64,000 bases of DNA from Hymenobacter aerophilus DSM 13606 (GTDB taxonomy: Bacteria; Bacteroidota; Bacteroidia; Cytophagales; Hymenobacteraceae): the NCBI RefSeq assembly GCF_000382225.1, contig NZ_KB907807.1, positions 106,812 through 170,811 of the forward strand, in the 5' to 3' direction. The notes below the pieces were generated by a model. The model saw nothing but the letters and a program-made list of their open reading frames with translations. It made no database searches and was not told where the DNA came from. This document shows, piece by piece, positions 41,607-51,225 of the stretch (positions within the stretch are counted from its first letter, which is position 1; each line of letters starts with the position of its first letter). A program made the position numbers and the translations under genes.

Positions 41607-42233
41607 TCAGGCAGAAAGTGGAACGGAACGCGTGGCGTTTTTGCGCAGCGCCCGGCGCCATTCCACGTAGCCATACACGGCCAGGCCGAGGTAGAGCACG
41701 TACAGGGCGCTGGTGGGGTACAGCTGCTTGTACCAGAGAATGGGCACGTAGATAATATCCACCACAATCCAGATAAACCAGTTTTCGAGGCGCTTACGGA
41801 TGAGCAGGAACTGCCCGGCCAGGCTGCCGGCCGTCGTGAAGGCGTCCCAGTGCGGCAGGGCAGCATCGGTGTGGTGCTGCAAATAGTAGCCCACGCCCAG
41901 CGTGTAGGCCGCCACGAAGGCCGCGCAACCCGCCCACTCGCGCATAGGCGTGCGGGTTACGGGCAGCTCGGAGCGGTTGCGGCCGCCGTACAGCCACTGG
42001 TACCAGCCCAGCCCCGCCAACCCGATAAACAGGGTTTGCAGAAAGGCGTCGGAGTACAGCGTGGCCTCAAAATACACCACCACGTACAGCGCGCAGCTGA
42101 CGATGGCCACCGGGAAATTCCAGAGCGACTCGCGGGCCGCCAGCCACACGCAGGCAAAGCCCGTGAGTACGGCCACCCATTCGAGCGGGCCGTTGCCGGC
42201 CGCGGCGGTCCAGAAGCTGAGCAGTTCTTCCAA
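41607..42233 (-). CDS. pnuC: PnuC-family vitamin transporter (nicotinamide riboside, possibly thiamine)
   Basis: 208 aa, seven or so membrane helices. Characteristic PnuC segments are GWYQWLYGGRN, ENWFIWIVVDIIYVPILWYK and LYPTSALYVLYLGLAVYGY. PnuC passes NR by facilitated diffusion, driven by its phosphorylation inside the cell. The adjacent NadR-like kinase favours NR. In Bacteroidota close relatives (PnuT) carry thiamine, and a TPP-controlled receptor is 3 kb away, so the substrate is not certain. No riboswitch precedes this gene. Confidence 0.88.
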   Translation of the reverse strand: MEELLSFWTAAAGNGPLEWVAVLTGFACVWLAARESLWNFPVAIVSCALYVVVYFEATLYSDAFLQTLFIGLAGLGWYQWLYGGRNRSELPVTRTPMREWAGCAAFVAAYTLGVGYYLQHHTDAALPHWDAFTTAGSLAGQFLLIRKRLENWFIWIVVDIIYVPILWYKQLYPTSALYVLYLGLAVYGYVEWRRALRKNATRSVPLSA

Positions 42234-42342
42234 TTCGGTTTCAGCAGGTGAGATATGGTGGCTCCGTTTGGGGCCCGCCGGCCAAAGCTAACCAGCCGCG
42301 GGGTAATTTTACGGTTGATTCCGCCTTTCACCTGTTTTATTG

Positions 42343-42666
42343 ATGCTGCCTGAACTCACGCCCGAAGCCCTGCACGCCCGCCTGCAAAGCGGCGAAAACC
42401 TCCAGCTCATCGACGTGCGCCAGCCCGAGGAATTCGAGTTTTGTCGCATCGAGGGCAGCGTATTGCTGCCGCTGGGCGAGTTGGCCTCCCGCGCCGACGA
42501 AGTGCCCGACGACCGGCCCGTGGTGCTCATCTGCCACCACGGCGTGCGCTCGATGCAGGCGCTGGCCTACCTGCAGCACCGCCACGAACACACCAACCTG
42601 CTGAACCTGCGCGGCGGCATCGACGCCTGGAGCCGGCGGGTGGACAGTTCGGTGGCGTTGTATTGA
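42343..42666 (+). CDS. Rhodanese-like domain protein
   Basis: 107 aa single rhodanese domain: LIDVRQPEEFEFCRIEGSVL, active-site loop CHHGVRS with Cys64, and LNLRGGIDAWSRRVD. It can carry persulfide sulfur; the acceptor is unknown. The ATG at 42343 fits the family start; it is divergent from pnuC by 109 bases. Confidence 0.92.
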   Translation: MLPELTPEALHARLQSGENLQLIDVRQPEEFEFCRIEGSVLLPLGELASRADEVPDDRPVVLICHHGVRSMQALAYLQHRHEHTNLLNLRGGIDAWSRRVDSSVALY

Positions 42667-42669
42667 TTT

Positions 42670-42763
42670 CCCGCAGAGGACGCAGTGGTTTCCGCAGAAG
42701 GCGCCGTGTCGTGCCAGAAGAACACGGCGCCTTCTGCGAAACCACTGCGTCCTCTGCGGGCTA
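42670..42763. repeat. Inverted repeat with 39-nt arms (CCGCAGAGGACGCAG)
   Basis: CCCGCAGAGGACGCAGTGG begins the left arm; the right arm (42724-42763) is complementary with a single-base bulge. Begins 3 bases after the rhodanese stop and ends 15 bases before the hrpB ATG. Not related in sequence to the GTCAT family. Confidence 0.92.
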
Positions 42764-42778
42764 AACCCAACTAGACAA

Positions 42779-45310
42779 ATGCGCCTCCCCGACCTGCCCA
42801 TCACCGCTGCCCTGCCCGAGCTGCTGGCCACGCTCGAAGCCCACAGCATCGCCGTGCTGCAGGCCCCGCCGGGCGCCGGCAAAACCACGCTGGTGCCGCT
42901 GGCGCTGCTGGAAGCCGATTGGCGGGCGGGCGGCAAACTAATCGTGCTGGAGCCGCGGCGGCTGGCGGCGCGGGCGGCGGCAACCCGCATGGCCCAGCTG
43001 CTGGGCGAGCCCGTGGGCCAGACGGTTGGCTACCGTATGCGGCTGGAAAGCAAGGTATCGGCGAAAACCCGCATCGAAGTCGTCACCGAAATCATCCTCA
43101 CCCGCCAGCTCCAGGACGACCCCGCCTTGGAAGGTGTGGCGGCCGTGTTGTTCGACGAATTCCACGAGCGCAGCCTGCAGGCCGACCTCGGCCTGGCCCT
43201 GGCCCTCGATGCCCAGCAGGTGCTGCGGCCCGATTTGCGCCTGCTGGTGATGTCGGCCACGCTGGATGCCGACCGACTGGGCCGCTGGCTGAACGCGCCC
43301 GTGGTCAGCAGCCTGGGCCGTATGTTTCCGGTTGAAACGCACTACCTGAGCCCCCGACGAGCCGCCAGCGCCTCCCGCCGCCCCCACGAAAAGCTTCAGG
43401 ACCTCGTGCCGGTGCTCGTGCGCGAGGCCCTGCAAACCCACCCCACCGGCGACGTGCTGGTGTTCCTGCCCGGCCTCGCCGACCAGCGCCGGGTGGCCGC
43501 CAAACTGGCCTCGTTACCCGACCACATCGACCTGCACACGCTGCACGGCGAGCTGCCCGCCGAGCAGCAGGACGCCGCCCTACGCCCCGCCCCGGCCGGT
43601 CGCCGCAAGGTGGTGCTGGCCACCAGCATTGCCGAAACCAGCCTCACTATTGAGGGCGTGAGCATCGTGGTGGATGGTGGTTTTGCCCGCGTACCGCGCT
43701 TCGAGCCCCGCACTGGCCTGACGACGCTGGGCACCGAGCCCGCCAGCCAGGCCGCCGCCGACCAGCGCCGGGGCCGCGCCGGCCGCCTGGGCCCCGGCAC
43801 CTGCTACCGCCTCTGGACCGAAGCCGAATTCCGGGAGCTACCGGCGCATCTGCCGCCCGAAATCCTGACGGCCGACCTGAGCCCGCTGGCGCTGGAGCTG
43901 GCCTTGTGGGGCGCGCACGAAGCCGGCAGTTTGCGCTGGCTCGATGCCCCACCCGCCCCGGCGCTAACCCAGGCCCGCGAGCTGCTGGTACGGCTGGAAG
44001 CTCTTACGCCCGCCGGGCCGCCCACGCCTCACGGTCGCGCATTGGCCCGGCTGGGGCTGGCCCCGCGCCTGGCCCATCTGGTGGCGCGCGGTCAGCAAAT
44101 CGGGCACGGGGCCACGGCCTGCGCGCTGGCCGCGCTGCTCACCGAGCGCGACATCCTGCGGCCCGCCGACGGCTCGTTTGGTCCGCCCGATTTACGCCTG
44201 CGCCTGGAGGCCCTGCACACCGGCCGCGCGCCCTTGCCCGGCCTGCTGCCCGACGCCGCTGGCCTGCGCCGGGTGCGCGAGGCGGCGGCCGTGCTGCGCC
44301 AACGAGCCGGGGCGAAGGGCAAAATTGAGCCCGATGCGGCCGGGCTGCTGGCCGCGCTGGCCTACCCCGACCGCCTGGCCCAGCGCGAAACGCCCGAACG
44401 GGTGCGCCTGCTTAGCGGCCAGCGGGCTACGCTGCCGGCTGAGCATTTCGGCCAGCAGGACCAGTTTTTTGCCGTGGCCGCGTTGGATGGTTACACCGCC
44501 CAGCCCCGCGCCAGCCTGGCCGCCCCTCTGAGCCGGGCCGAGCTGGAAGAGCACTTCGCGCATCAGATAGAAACCCGCGACGAAGTGCGCTGGGACGAGG
44601 CCGCCGGCCGCGTAACGGCCCGCCGCCTGCGCCGTCTGGGCGCATTGGTACTGTCCGATGTCAACCTACCCAACCCCGACCCGGCGCTGGTGGCCGCGGC
44701 CCTGCTGGGCGCAGTGCGGGCCGGCGGTGTGGCCGGGCTACCCTGGAGCGAGGCCGCTACTCAGCTCCGGCAGCGGCTGGCGTTTGCGCATTACCACTTC
44801 CCTGAAAGCTGGCCCGATGTATCGGACGAGGTACTGCTGGATGAACTGGACGACTGGCTGGGGCCCTACCTGACGGGCGTGAAATCAACCGCCGAGCTGG
44901 GCCGGATTGACTTTCAGGAGGCGCTGCTGGGCCGGCTGCCGGGCGGCTGGAGCCAGCGCCAAGAACTCGACCGCCTCGCCCCCACTCACCTCGAAGTGCC
45001 CACCGGCTCGCGCATCCGCCTCGATTACGCCGTACCCGAAGCGCCGGTGCTGGCCGTGCGCCTGCAGGAAGTATTCGGCCTGCTCGATACGCCCACGGTG
45101 GGCGGCGGCCGGGTGCCGCTCACGCTACACCTGCTCTCGCCTGGCTACCGCCCGGCCCAGGTTACGCGCGATTTGCGCAGCTTCTGGACCAGTTCCTACT
45201 TCGAGGTGCGCAAGGACCTGCGCGGCCGCTACCCCAAGCACTACTGGCCCGAAAACCCGCTCGAAGCCCAGGCCGTGCGCGGCACTAAAAAGCAGAACGG
45301 GCTTCGTTGA
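42779..45310 (+). CDS. hrpB: ATP-dependent helicase HrpB
   Basis: 843 aa. DEAH/RHA-type helicase: Walker A LQAPPGAGKTTLVPLALL, LEPRRLAARAAATRMAQLL, motif II LFDEFHERS, motif III MSATLDADRL, and motif VI DQRRGRAGRLGPGTCYRLW. The C-terminal HrpB domain ends near FWTSSYFEVRKDLRGRYPKH. Full length. In bacteria HrpB is a putative RNA helicase whose role is poorly defined. Its TGA stop anchors a word-type inverted repeat. Confidence 0.96.
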   Translation: MRLPDLPITAALPELLATLEAHSIAVLQAPPGAGKTTLVPLALLEADWRAGGKLIVLEPRRLAARAAATRMAQLLGEPVGQTVGYRMRLESKVSAKTRIEVVTEIILTRQLQDDPALEGVAAVLFDEFHERSLQADLGLALALDAQQVLRPDLRLLVMSATLDADRLGRWLNAPVVSSLGRMFPVETHYLSPRRAASASRRPHEKLQDLVPVLVREALQTHPTGDVLVFLPGLADQRRVAAKLASLPDHIDLHTLHGELPAEQQDAALRPAPAGRRKVVLATSIAETSLTIEGVSIVVDGGFARVPRFEPRTGLTTLGTEPASQAAADQRRGRAGRLGPGTCYRLWTEAEFRELPAHLPPEILTADLSPLALELALWGAHEAGSLRWLDAPPAPALTQARELLVRLEALTPAGPPTPHGRALARLGLAPRLAHLVARGQQIGHGATACALAALLTERDILRPADGSFGPPDLRLRLEALHTGRAPLPGLLPDAAGLRRVREAAAVLRQRAGAKGKIEPDAAGLLAALAYPDRLAQRETPERVRLLSGQRATLPAEHFGQQDQFFAVAALDGYTAQPRASLAAPLSRAELEEHFAHQIETRDEVRWDEAAGRVTARRLRRLGALVLSDVNLPNPDPALVAAALLGAVRAGGVAGLPWSEAATQLRQRLAFAHYHFPESWPDVSDEVLLDELDDWLGPYLTGVKSTAELGRIDFQEALLGRLPGGWSQRQELDRLAPTHLEVPTGSRIRLDYAVPEAPVLAVRLQEVFGLLDTPTVGGGRVPLTLHLLSPGYRPAQVTRDLRSFWTSSYFEVRKDLRGRYPKHYWPENPLEAQAVRGTKKQNGLR

Positions 45311-45474
45311 GCTGCAAGCCTCAAGCTGCAAGCGGCAAGCTACCCGGCTGTCATCCTGAGCGCAGCGAAGGACCTTACCACGCTGGAACGGCCGTAATAA
45401 CGGCTCGTCTTCACGTGATAAGGTCCTTCGCGTTGCTCAGGATGACAGTTGGGCAGCTTGTAGCTTGCAGCTTA
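45308..45474. repeat. Stop-anchored inverted repeat (GCTGCAAGC words) enclosing copy H
   Basis: After the hrpB TGA: GCTGCAAGCCTCAAGCTGC; after the SDR TAA on the other strand: GCTGCAAGCTACAAGCTGC. The arms flank REP-like copy H. Confidence 0.88.
45348..45448. repeat. REP-like inverted repeat, copy H (ATCC subtype, degenerate)
   Basis: 30-nt arms (45348-45377, 45419-45448) with three mismatches confined to the centre (GAGCGCAGCG against GAGCAACGCG). The least perfect copy of the ten. Confidence 0.85.
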
Positions 45475-46314
45475 AGCAGGGAAATCCGCCGAGTTGCCGG
45501 TTTCTTCTACTTCGGCCAGCTCTTTTACCAGGTCCGTGAACTTCTCGCGGGCGCCTTTGACGGCGGCTTTGCCCAGCGGCAGGTGCAGGGGCGCGTCGCC
45601 GTCGGCGTGCACGAGGTCGTACATGATTTGGGCGGCGCGGTCGGGGTCGCCGGGCTGGCTGCCACTGTAGCTCTGGATGCCCTTCAGGTTCTCGCCCACG
45701 GTGGCGCGGTAGTCCTCAATGGCCGTATCGACGTAGGTGGCCGAGGCGCCCGCCCACTCGGTGCGGAAGCCGCTGGGCTCGATGTTGGTGACCTTGATGC
45801 CGAGCGGCTTCACCTGCTGAGCCAGGCTTTCGCCGATGGCTTCGAGGGCGAATTTGCTGGCGTTGTACACGCCCACGCCGGGGAAGGTTTTCAGCCCCCC
45901 AATGCTGGTGATGTTGAGCACGTGGCCGCTTTTCCGCTCGCGCAGGTGGGGCAGCACGGCCCGCAGCACGTGCAGTGGCCCGAACACGTTCACGTCGAAC
46001 TGGCGGCGAACTTCCTCGGCCTCGATTTCCTCGATGCTGCCCAGCGAGCCGTAGCCCGCGTTGTTCACAATCACATCGAGGTGGCCGAGCTTGCTGATGG
46101 CGTCGGCAATGGCCTGTTTTACCTGGGCCTCGTCGGTTACTTCCATCACGAAGCCGAAGCCCTGGCCGTTGGCCTTTTTGGTGAACTCGTCGGCCTGCGC
46201 CTGCTGGCGGAAAGTAGCGGCCACTTTATCGCCTTTTTCGAGCAGTAAATCGGCCAGTGAGGCGCCGAAACCGGAGCTGACGCCGGTAATAAACCAGTTT
46301 TTGGTAGTTGCCAT
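45472..46314 (-). CDS. SDR-family oxidoreductase
   Basis: 280 aa. Classical short-chain dehydrogenase: ITGVSSGFGASLADLLL (cofactor loop), IVNNAGYGSLGSIEE, Ser in ITSIGGLKTFP, and YNASKFALE (YxxxK). It belongs to the group annotated as oxidoreductases acting on small carbonyls; the substrate is unknown. Divergent from guaB. The TAA stop lies in the word repeat shared with hrpB. Confidence 0.92.
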   Translation of the reverse strand: MATTKNWFITGVSSGFGASLADLLLEKGDKVAATFRQQAQADEFTKKANGQGFGFVMEVTDEAQVKQAIADAISKLGHLDVIVNNAGYGSLGSIEEIEAEEVRRQFDVNVFGPLHVLRAVLPHLRERKSGHVLNITSIGGLKTFPGVGVYNASKFALEAIGESLAQQVKPLGIKVTNIEPSGFRTEWAGASATYVDTAIEDYRATVGENLKGIQSYSGSQPGDPDRAAQIMYDLVHADGDAPLHLPLGKAAVKGAREKFTDLVKELAEVEETGNSADFPA

Positions 46315-46396
46315 GGGTTGAAATTGATACGGAACCGCCGTGCCGGAGTGGCGCGGCTGGGGCTTATAACTGCCGGGGCGGGCCGCAGGTTTTGCC

Positions 46397-46429
46397 GCTG
46401 CTGCTTTAGCGGCGGCAGCAGCTTTTTTT
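46397..46429 (+). terminator. Terminator-like hairpin in the SDR-guaB gap
   Basis: GCTGCTGC pairs with GCAGCAGC, then seven T. No plus-strand gene reads into it from upstream, so it may be an early attenuator of a guaB leader, or fortuitous. Confidence 0.35.
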
Positions 46430-46463
46430 ACGGTCTTTTCCTGGCAACCAAACCCGACTATAA

Positions 46464-48002
<1,539 letters not shown>

Positions 48003-48026
48003 CAACGCCCGGCGACGGTTTGGGCG

Positions 48027-48060
48027 GGCACCCCGGAGGCTGAACTCCGGGGTGCCTGTT
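48027..48060 (+). terminator. guaB terminator
   Basis: GGCACCCCGGAG (48027-48038) pairs with CTCCGGGGTGCC (48045-48056), followed by TGTTTGTT. Confidence 0.88.
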
Positions 48061-48117
48061 TGTTCAGCCAGTTGGTGGCCCGCGCCGCCGGGCGGTACTG
48101 CCGTTGCTGGCGGCCGG

Positions 48118-48150
48118 TTTGGCCTGCTAACGGCGCGCCGCGTATCTTGT
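48118..48150 (+). promoter_or_regulatory. Promoter of the partner-switching operon (TTTG-N21-TATCTTGT)
   Basis: TTTG at 48118-48121, 21-base spacer, TATCTTGT at 48143-48150; 61 bases before the ATG at 48212. Confidence 0.55.
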
Positions 48151-48211
48151 CCTCCTGTTTCTTTCCGCCGGCCGCCTTTTCCGGGTTGGCTGTTCCTTTC
48201 TTCGAGTCTGC

Positions 48212-50305
48212 ATGGGTGTTCCTCGGAAGCCTTTTTCCCTGCTGTCTGTTGGCGTGCTGCTGAGCTGGCTGGCCTTGCTGGCGGCGGCGCTGCTGTACGC
48301 GCACCCGGGCCTGGGCGGCGTGCAGCTGGCCCCCTCCAGCGGGCTGGTGCTGGTGCTGCAGGCCCTGTTCACGGCGCTTGTATTTCTGCATGAGCGCAAC
48401 ACGGCCGAGCGGCTGCGGGGCGTCGATTTTATTGGGTTGCTGCGGCGGTTGCTGCTGGGGCCGGCGCTGCTGGCTGTGGCTGGCGCGGGCCTGCACCAGC
48501 TGCTGCTGGCGCTGGCCCCCGGGTTTGGGCCCGATTCGGTGGCGCATACGGCTTTTTACACCCTCAATGTAGGGTTGTTTGTACTGCTGCTGGCCCGCAC
48601 CAACTATGCTTGGCGGGCGCTGGTGCTGTTTCGGGGCTCCGAGCGGCTGCGGCGGCAGTGGGTGTGGTTCGAGGTGCTGCTCGGCGCCACGCTGCTGCTG
48701 CGCCTGCTGCCCTACGCGCCGCCCATCGGCCTGTCGTCGGCGCTGCTGGGGGTGCTGGCAGCCTATGGCGCCTACCTGAGTGGCCGCCAGAAGTGGGTGG
48801 CCTACCTCAGCCGCCGCCAGAAAATTGAGGCCGTGCTGCTGCAGCTGGCCATCATTGGGGTGATGAGCGTGTTCGTGGCCTACTTCCTCTACACCAAGGC
48901 GGCCTTCCGGCTGGTGGGGCCCGCGCCGCAGAACGCGTTTCTGCTGCTCAACGCCTTTTTCGCGGGTTTTTATGCGTTGATGGGGTTACTGGTTACGCTG
49001 TTCAACCTGCCCACGGCGGGCGTTTTCGAGCAGAAGCGCGAGGAGATTCTGAGCATGCAGCGCCTCACCCAGCTTATCCAGCGGGGCCAGACCACGACCG
49101 AGGTGTACCAGATGTTCTTCGACTCGGCCATCCAGACCACCCGCGCCGATGCCGCCTGGCTGCATATCGACGCCATCGACGACGAAGACCGCCTCGACCT
49201 GTACCACCGGCTGTCAGCCGAACAGGCCGCGCCCATCCGCGAGCTGCTGGCCGAGTTCAACCTGGGCAACCTAGAGTATTTCAACAACGATTTGGTGGGC
49301 AGCAGTTTTCGTCGCCTGCAGCTGCCGTTTGGCTCACTGATGGTGATGCCGCTCGGTTCCAGCAAGCGGCAATACGGCAACATCTATCTGCTGCAGGAAG
49401 CCGCCCAGGCCTTCGACCGCGAGAGCCTGAGCATTCTGCAGACCTTCGCCAGCCAGGCGGTGCTCAGCATCGAAAACCTGCAGCTCATTCAGGCCTCGCT
49501 GCACACCCAGCGCGTGCAGGACGAGCTCAAAATTGCCTCGGCCGTGCAGGACAGCCTGATTCCGAAAAACCTGCCGATTGACAACTGGTTCGAAATCAGC
49601 TCCTACGCCGTGGCGGCCACCGAAGTGGGCGGCGACTTCTACGACTTCCTGCACCTGCCGGGCCGCCGGCTGGCTGTGCTCATCGGCGACGTAAGCGGCA
49701 AGGGCGTGACGGCCGCCTTCCACGTGGCCCAGATGAAGGGCATTTTCCATGCGCTGATGCAGGAAAACCCGCTGGCCCGCAACGAGCGGGAGAAATTCCC
49801 GGTGCCCAGTCAGTTCATGACCCAGGCCAACCGTGCGCTGGGCCGCTGCCTCGAAAAGTCGGCCTTCATCACGGCTTCGCTCTATATCATTGATTATGAG
49901 CACGGCGGCTTCGTGTTTGCCCGCGCCGGCCACTGCCACACGCTGTACTATCATTCCATCAAGGAGGAAGTTTCCTACTTCCAGACGCCCGGGCTGGGGC
50001 TGGGCATTATCCGCCACGACGGCTACGAGAAGCACATCAAAAACCAGTTCTACGATTACAACCCCGGCGACGTGATGGTGATTTACACCGACGGCATCGT
50101 GGAGGCCCGCGACGCGGCCCAGGAAGAGTACGGCGAGGAGCGCCTGCAACGCCTGCTCGAAGCCTCCTACTACCTCAACGCCGACCAGATTAAGGCGCAC
50201 ATCCTGGCCGATTTGCACGAGTTCAGCAAGGGCCAGCCCATGCACGACGACCAGACGCTGCTGGTCATTAAATTCCGGTCGGCCCAACCTGAGACCGGGC
50301 TTTAA
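48212..50305 (+). CDS. PP2C-type serine phosphatase with membrane and GAF-like domains (RsbU-like)
   Basis: 697 aa. Residues 1-270 contain about eight membrane helices; a GAF-like region follows (IQTTRADAAWLHIDAIDD, LPFGSLMVMPLGSSKRQYG); residues about 430-690 are a SpoIIE/PP2C phosphatase with metal ligands in EVGGDFYDFLHL, IGDVSGKGVTAAF, YTDGIVEARD and MHDDQTLLVIK. By family it dephosphorylates an STAS anti-sigma antagonist, encoded 14 bases downstream. The membrane part probably senses the input. First gene of an rsbU-V-W-like operon. Confidence 0.92.
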   Translation: MGVPRKPFSLLSVGVLLSWLALLAAALLYAHPGLGGVQLAPSSGLVLVLQALFTALVFLHERNTAERLRGVDFIGLLRRLLLGPALLAVAGAGLHQLLLALAPGFGPDSVAHTAFYTLNVGLFVLLLARTNYAWRALVLFRGSERLRRQWVWFEVLLGATLLLRLLPYAPPIGLSSALLGVLAAYGAYLSGRQKWVAYLSRRQKIEAVLLQLAIIGVMSVFVAYFLYTKAAFRLVGPAPQNAFLLLNAFFAGFYALMGLLVTLFNLPTAGVFEQKREEILSMQRLTQLIQRGQTTTEVYQMFFDSAIQTTRADAAWLHIDAIDDEDRLDLYHRLSAEQAAPIRELLAEFNLGNLEYFNNDLVGSSFRRLQLPFGSLMVMPLGSSKRQYGNIYLLQEAAQAFDRESLSILQTFASQAVLSIENLQLIQASLHTQRVQDELKIASAVQDSLIPKNLPIDNWFEISSYAVAATEVGGDFYDFLHLPGRRLAVLIGDVSGKGVTAAFHVAQMKGIFHALMQENPLARNEREKFPVPSQFMTQANRALGRCLEKSAFITASLYIIDYEHGGFVFARAGHCHTLYYHSIKEEVSYFQTPGLGLGIIRHDGYEKHIKNQFYDYNPGDVMVIYTDGIVEARDAAQEEYGEERLQRLLEASYYLNADQIKAHILADLHEFSKGQPMHDDQTLLVIKFRSAQPETGL

Positions 50306-50319
50306 CGTAGCTTCAAGCC

Positions 50320-50649
50320 ATGAAAATAACGCAACACGCCACCGACACCACGCTCACGCTGGCCCTCAACGGCGAGCTGGACGCCAGCTCTTCCGTTCTG
50401 CTCGACACGGAACTCAGCAAGCCCGAAATCCTGCGCACCCAGAAAGTGCTCATCGATTGCCAGCAGCTCAACTACATTTCCTCGGCCGGCCTGGGCGTGT
50501 TCATCTCGCACCTGCAGACGTTTCAGGACGCCAACGTGAAGCTGGTGTTCTTCAATATGCAGGAAAAAGTGCGCAACGTATTTGAGATACTGGGCCTCGA
50601 TTCGCTGATGACCATTGTGCCCTCGGAAGCCGACGCCGCCGCCGTTTGA
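50320..50649 (+). CDS. STAS-domain anti-sigma factor antagonist (RsbV-like)
   Basis: 109 aa, a single STAS domain: LALNGELDASSSVLLDTEL, VLIDCQQLNYISSAGLGVFI with the phosphorylatable Ser in ISSAG, and a terminal helix (VFEILGLDSLMTIV). In its dephosphorylated form it should sequester the downstream kinase. Placed between the phosphatase and the kinase, 14 and 35 bases from them. Confidence 0.93.
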   Translation: MKITQHATDTTLTLALNGELDASSSVLLDTELSKPEILRTQKVLIDCQQLNYISSAGLGVFISHLQTFQDANVKLVFFNMQEKVRNVFEILGLDSLMTIVPSEADAAAV

Positions 50650-50684
50650 GTTCACTTTCCTGATTTTGCCCGTACCGCCAAGGC

Positions 50685-51098
50685 ATGCAACACGCCATTC
50701 GTATTAGCTGCAACCGTCGCAACCTGAAGGTGGTGCGCGACTTCGTGGCCGATTATCTGGCCGGGCAGCAGCTGTCGGAGGTCGTGGTGAATCAGCTGAT
50801 TCTGGCCGTGGATGAGGTGGTGGCCAACTTCATCATCCACTCCAATGCCGAGGACGAAAAGCAGTTTCTGGATGTGCGCGTAGATGTGCACAACCGCGAG
50901 CTGGGCTTCGAGATTGAGGATGGCACCGTGTCGGGTTTCTCGCCCGGGCCCTACCAGGAGCCCGATTTGCGCGAATTTGTGCGGGTGGGCAAAAAGGGCG
51001 GCGTGGGCATGATGCTCGTCAACCGCATCATGGACCGGGTGGAGTACAGCACGAGTGGCGAGCATACCATCTGCCGCCTCTACAAGACGCTGGCCTGA
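50685..51098 (+). CDS. Anti-sigma serine kinase (RsbW-like, HATPase)
   Basis: 137 aa with a GHKL ATPase fold: LILAVDEVVANFIIHSN (N-box), GFEIEDGTVSGF and GGVGMMLVNRIMDRVEY (G-box). By family it phosphorylates the STAS partner and binds a sigma factor or another target. No sigma factor gene is in the window. Third gene of the operon. Confidence 0.92.
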   Translation: MQHAIRISCNRRNLKVVRDFVADYLAGQQLSEVVVNQLILAVDEVVANFIIHSNAEDEKQFLDVRVDVHNRELGFEIEDGTVSGFSPGPYQEPDLREFVRVGKKGGVGMMLVNRIMDRVEYSTSGEHTICRLYKTLA

Positions 51099-51225
51099 GC
51101 CGGCGCGGCGGCGCGGGCAGCCGGTTCCGGCCGCCGGGAAAAAATCCGTAAAATTGTAGTTCACCCCGCGCCTGGGCCCTTGGTCCGGCGCGCAACTACG
51201 CCCGCCGATTCCCTTCTTTCTTCGT

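Noticed and set aside
46323..46460. In-frame Lys/Ala-rich extension of the SDR upstream of its ATG, like a histone H1 tail
   Set aside because: There is no start codon in that frame before a stop, and the SDR begins normally at 46314. The Ala/Lys run arises from the GCTGCTGC hairpin.
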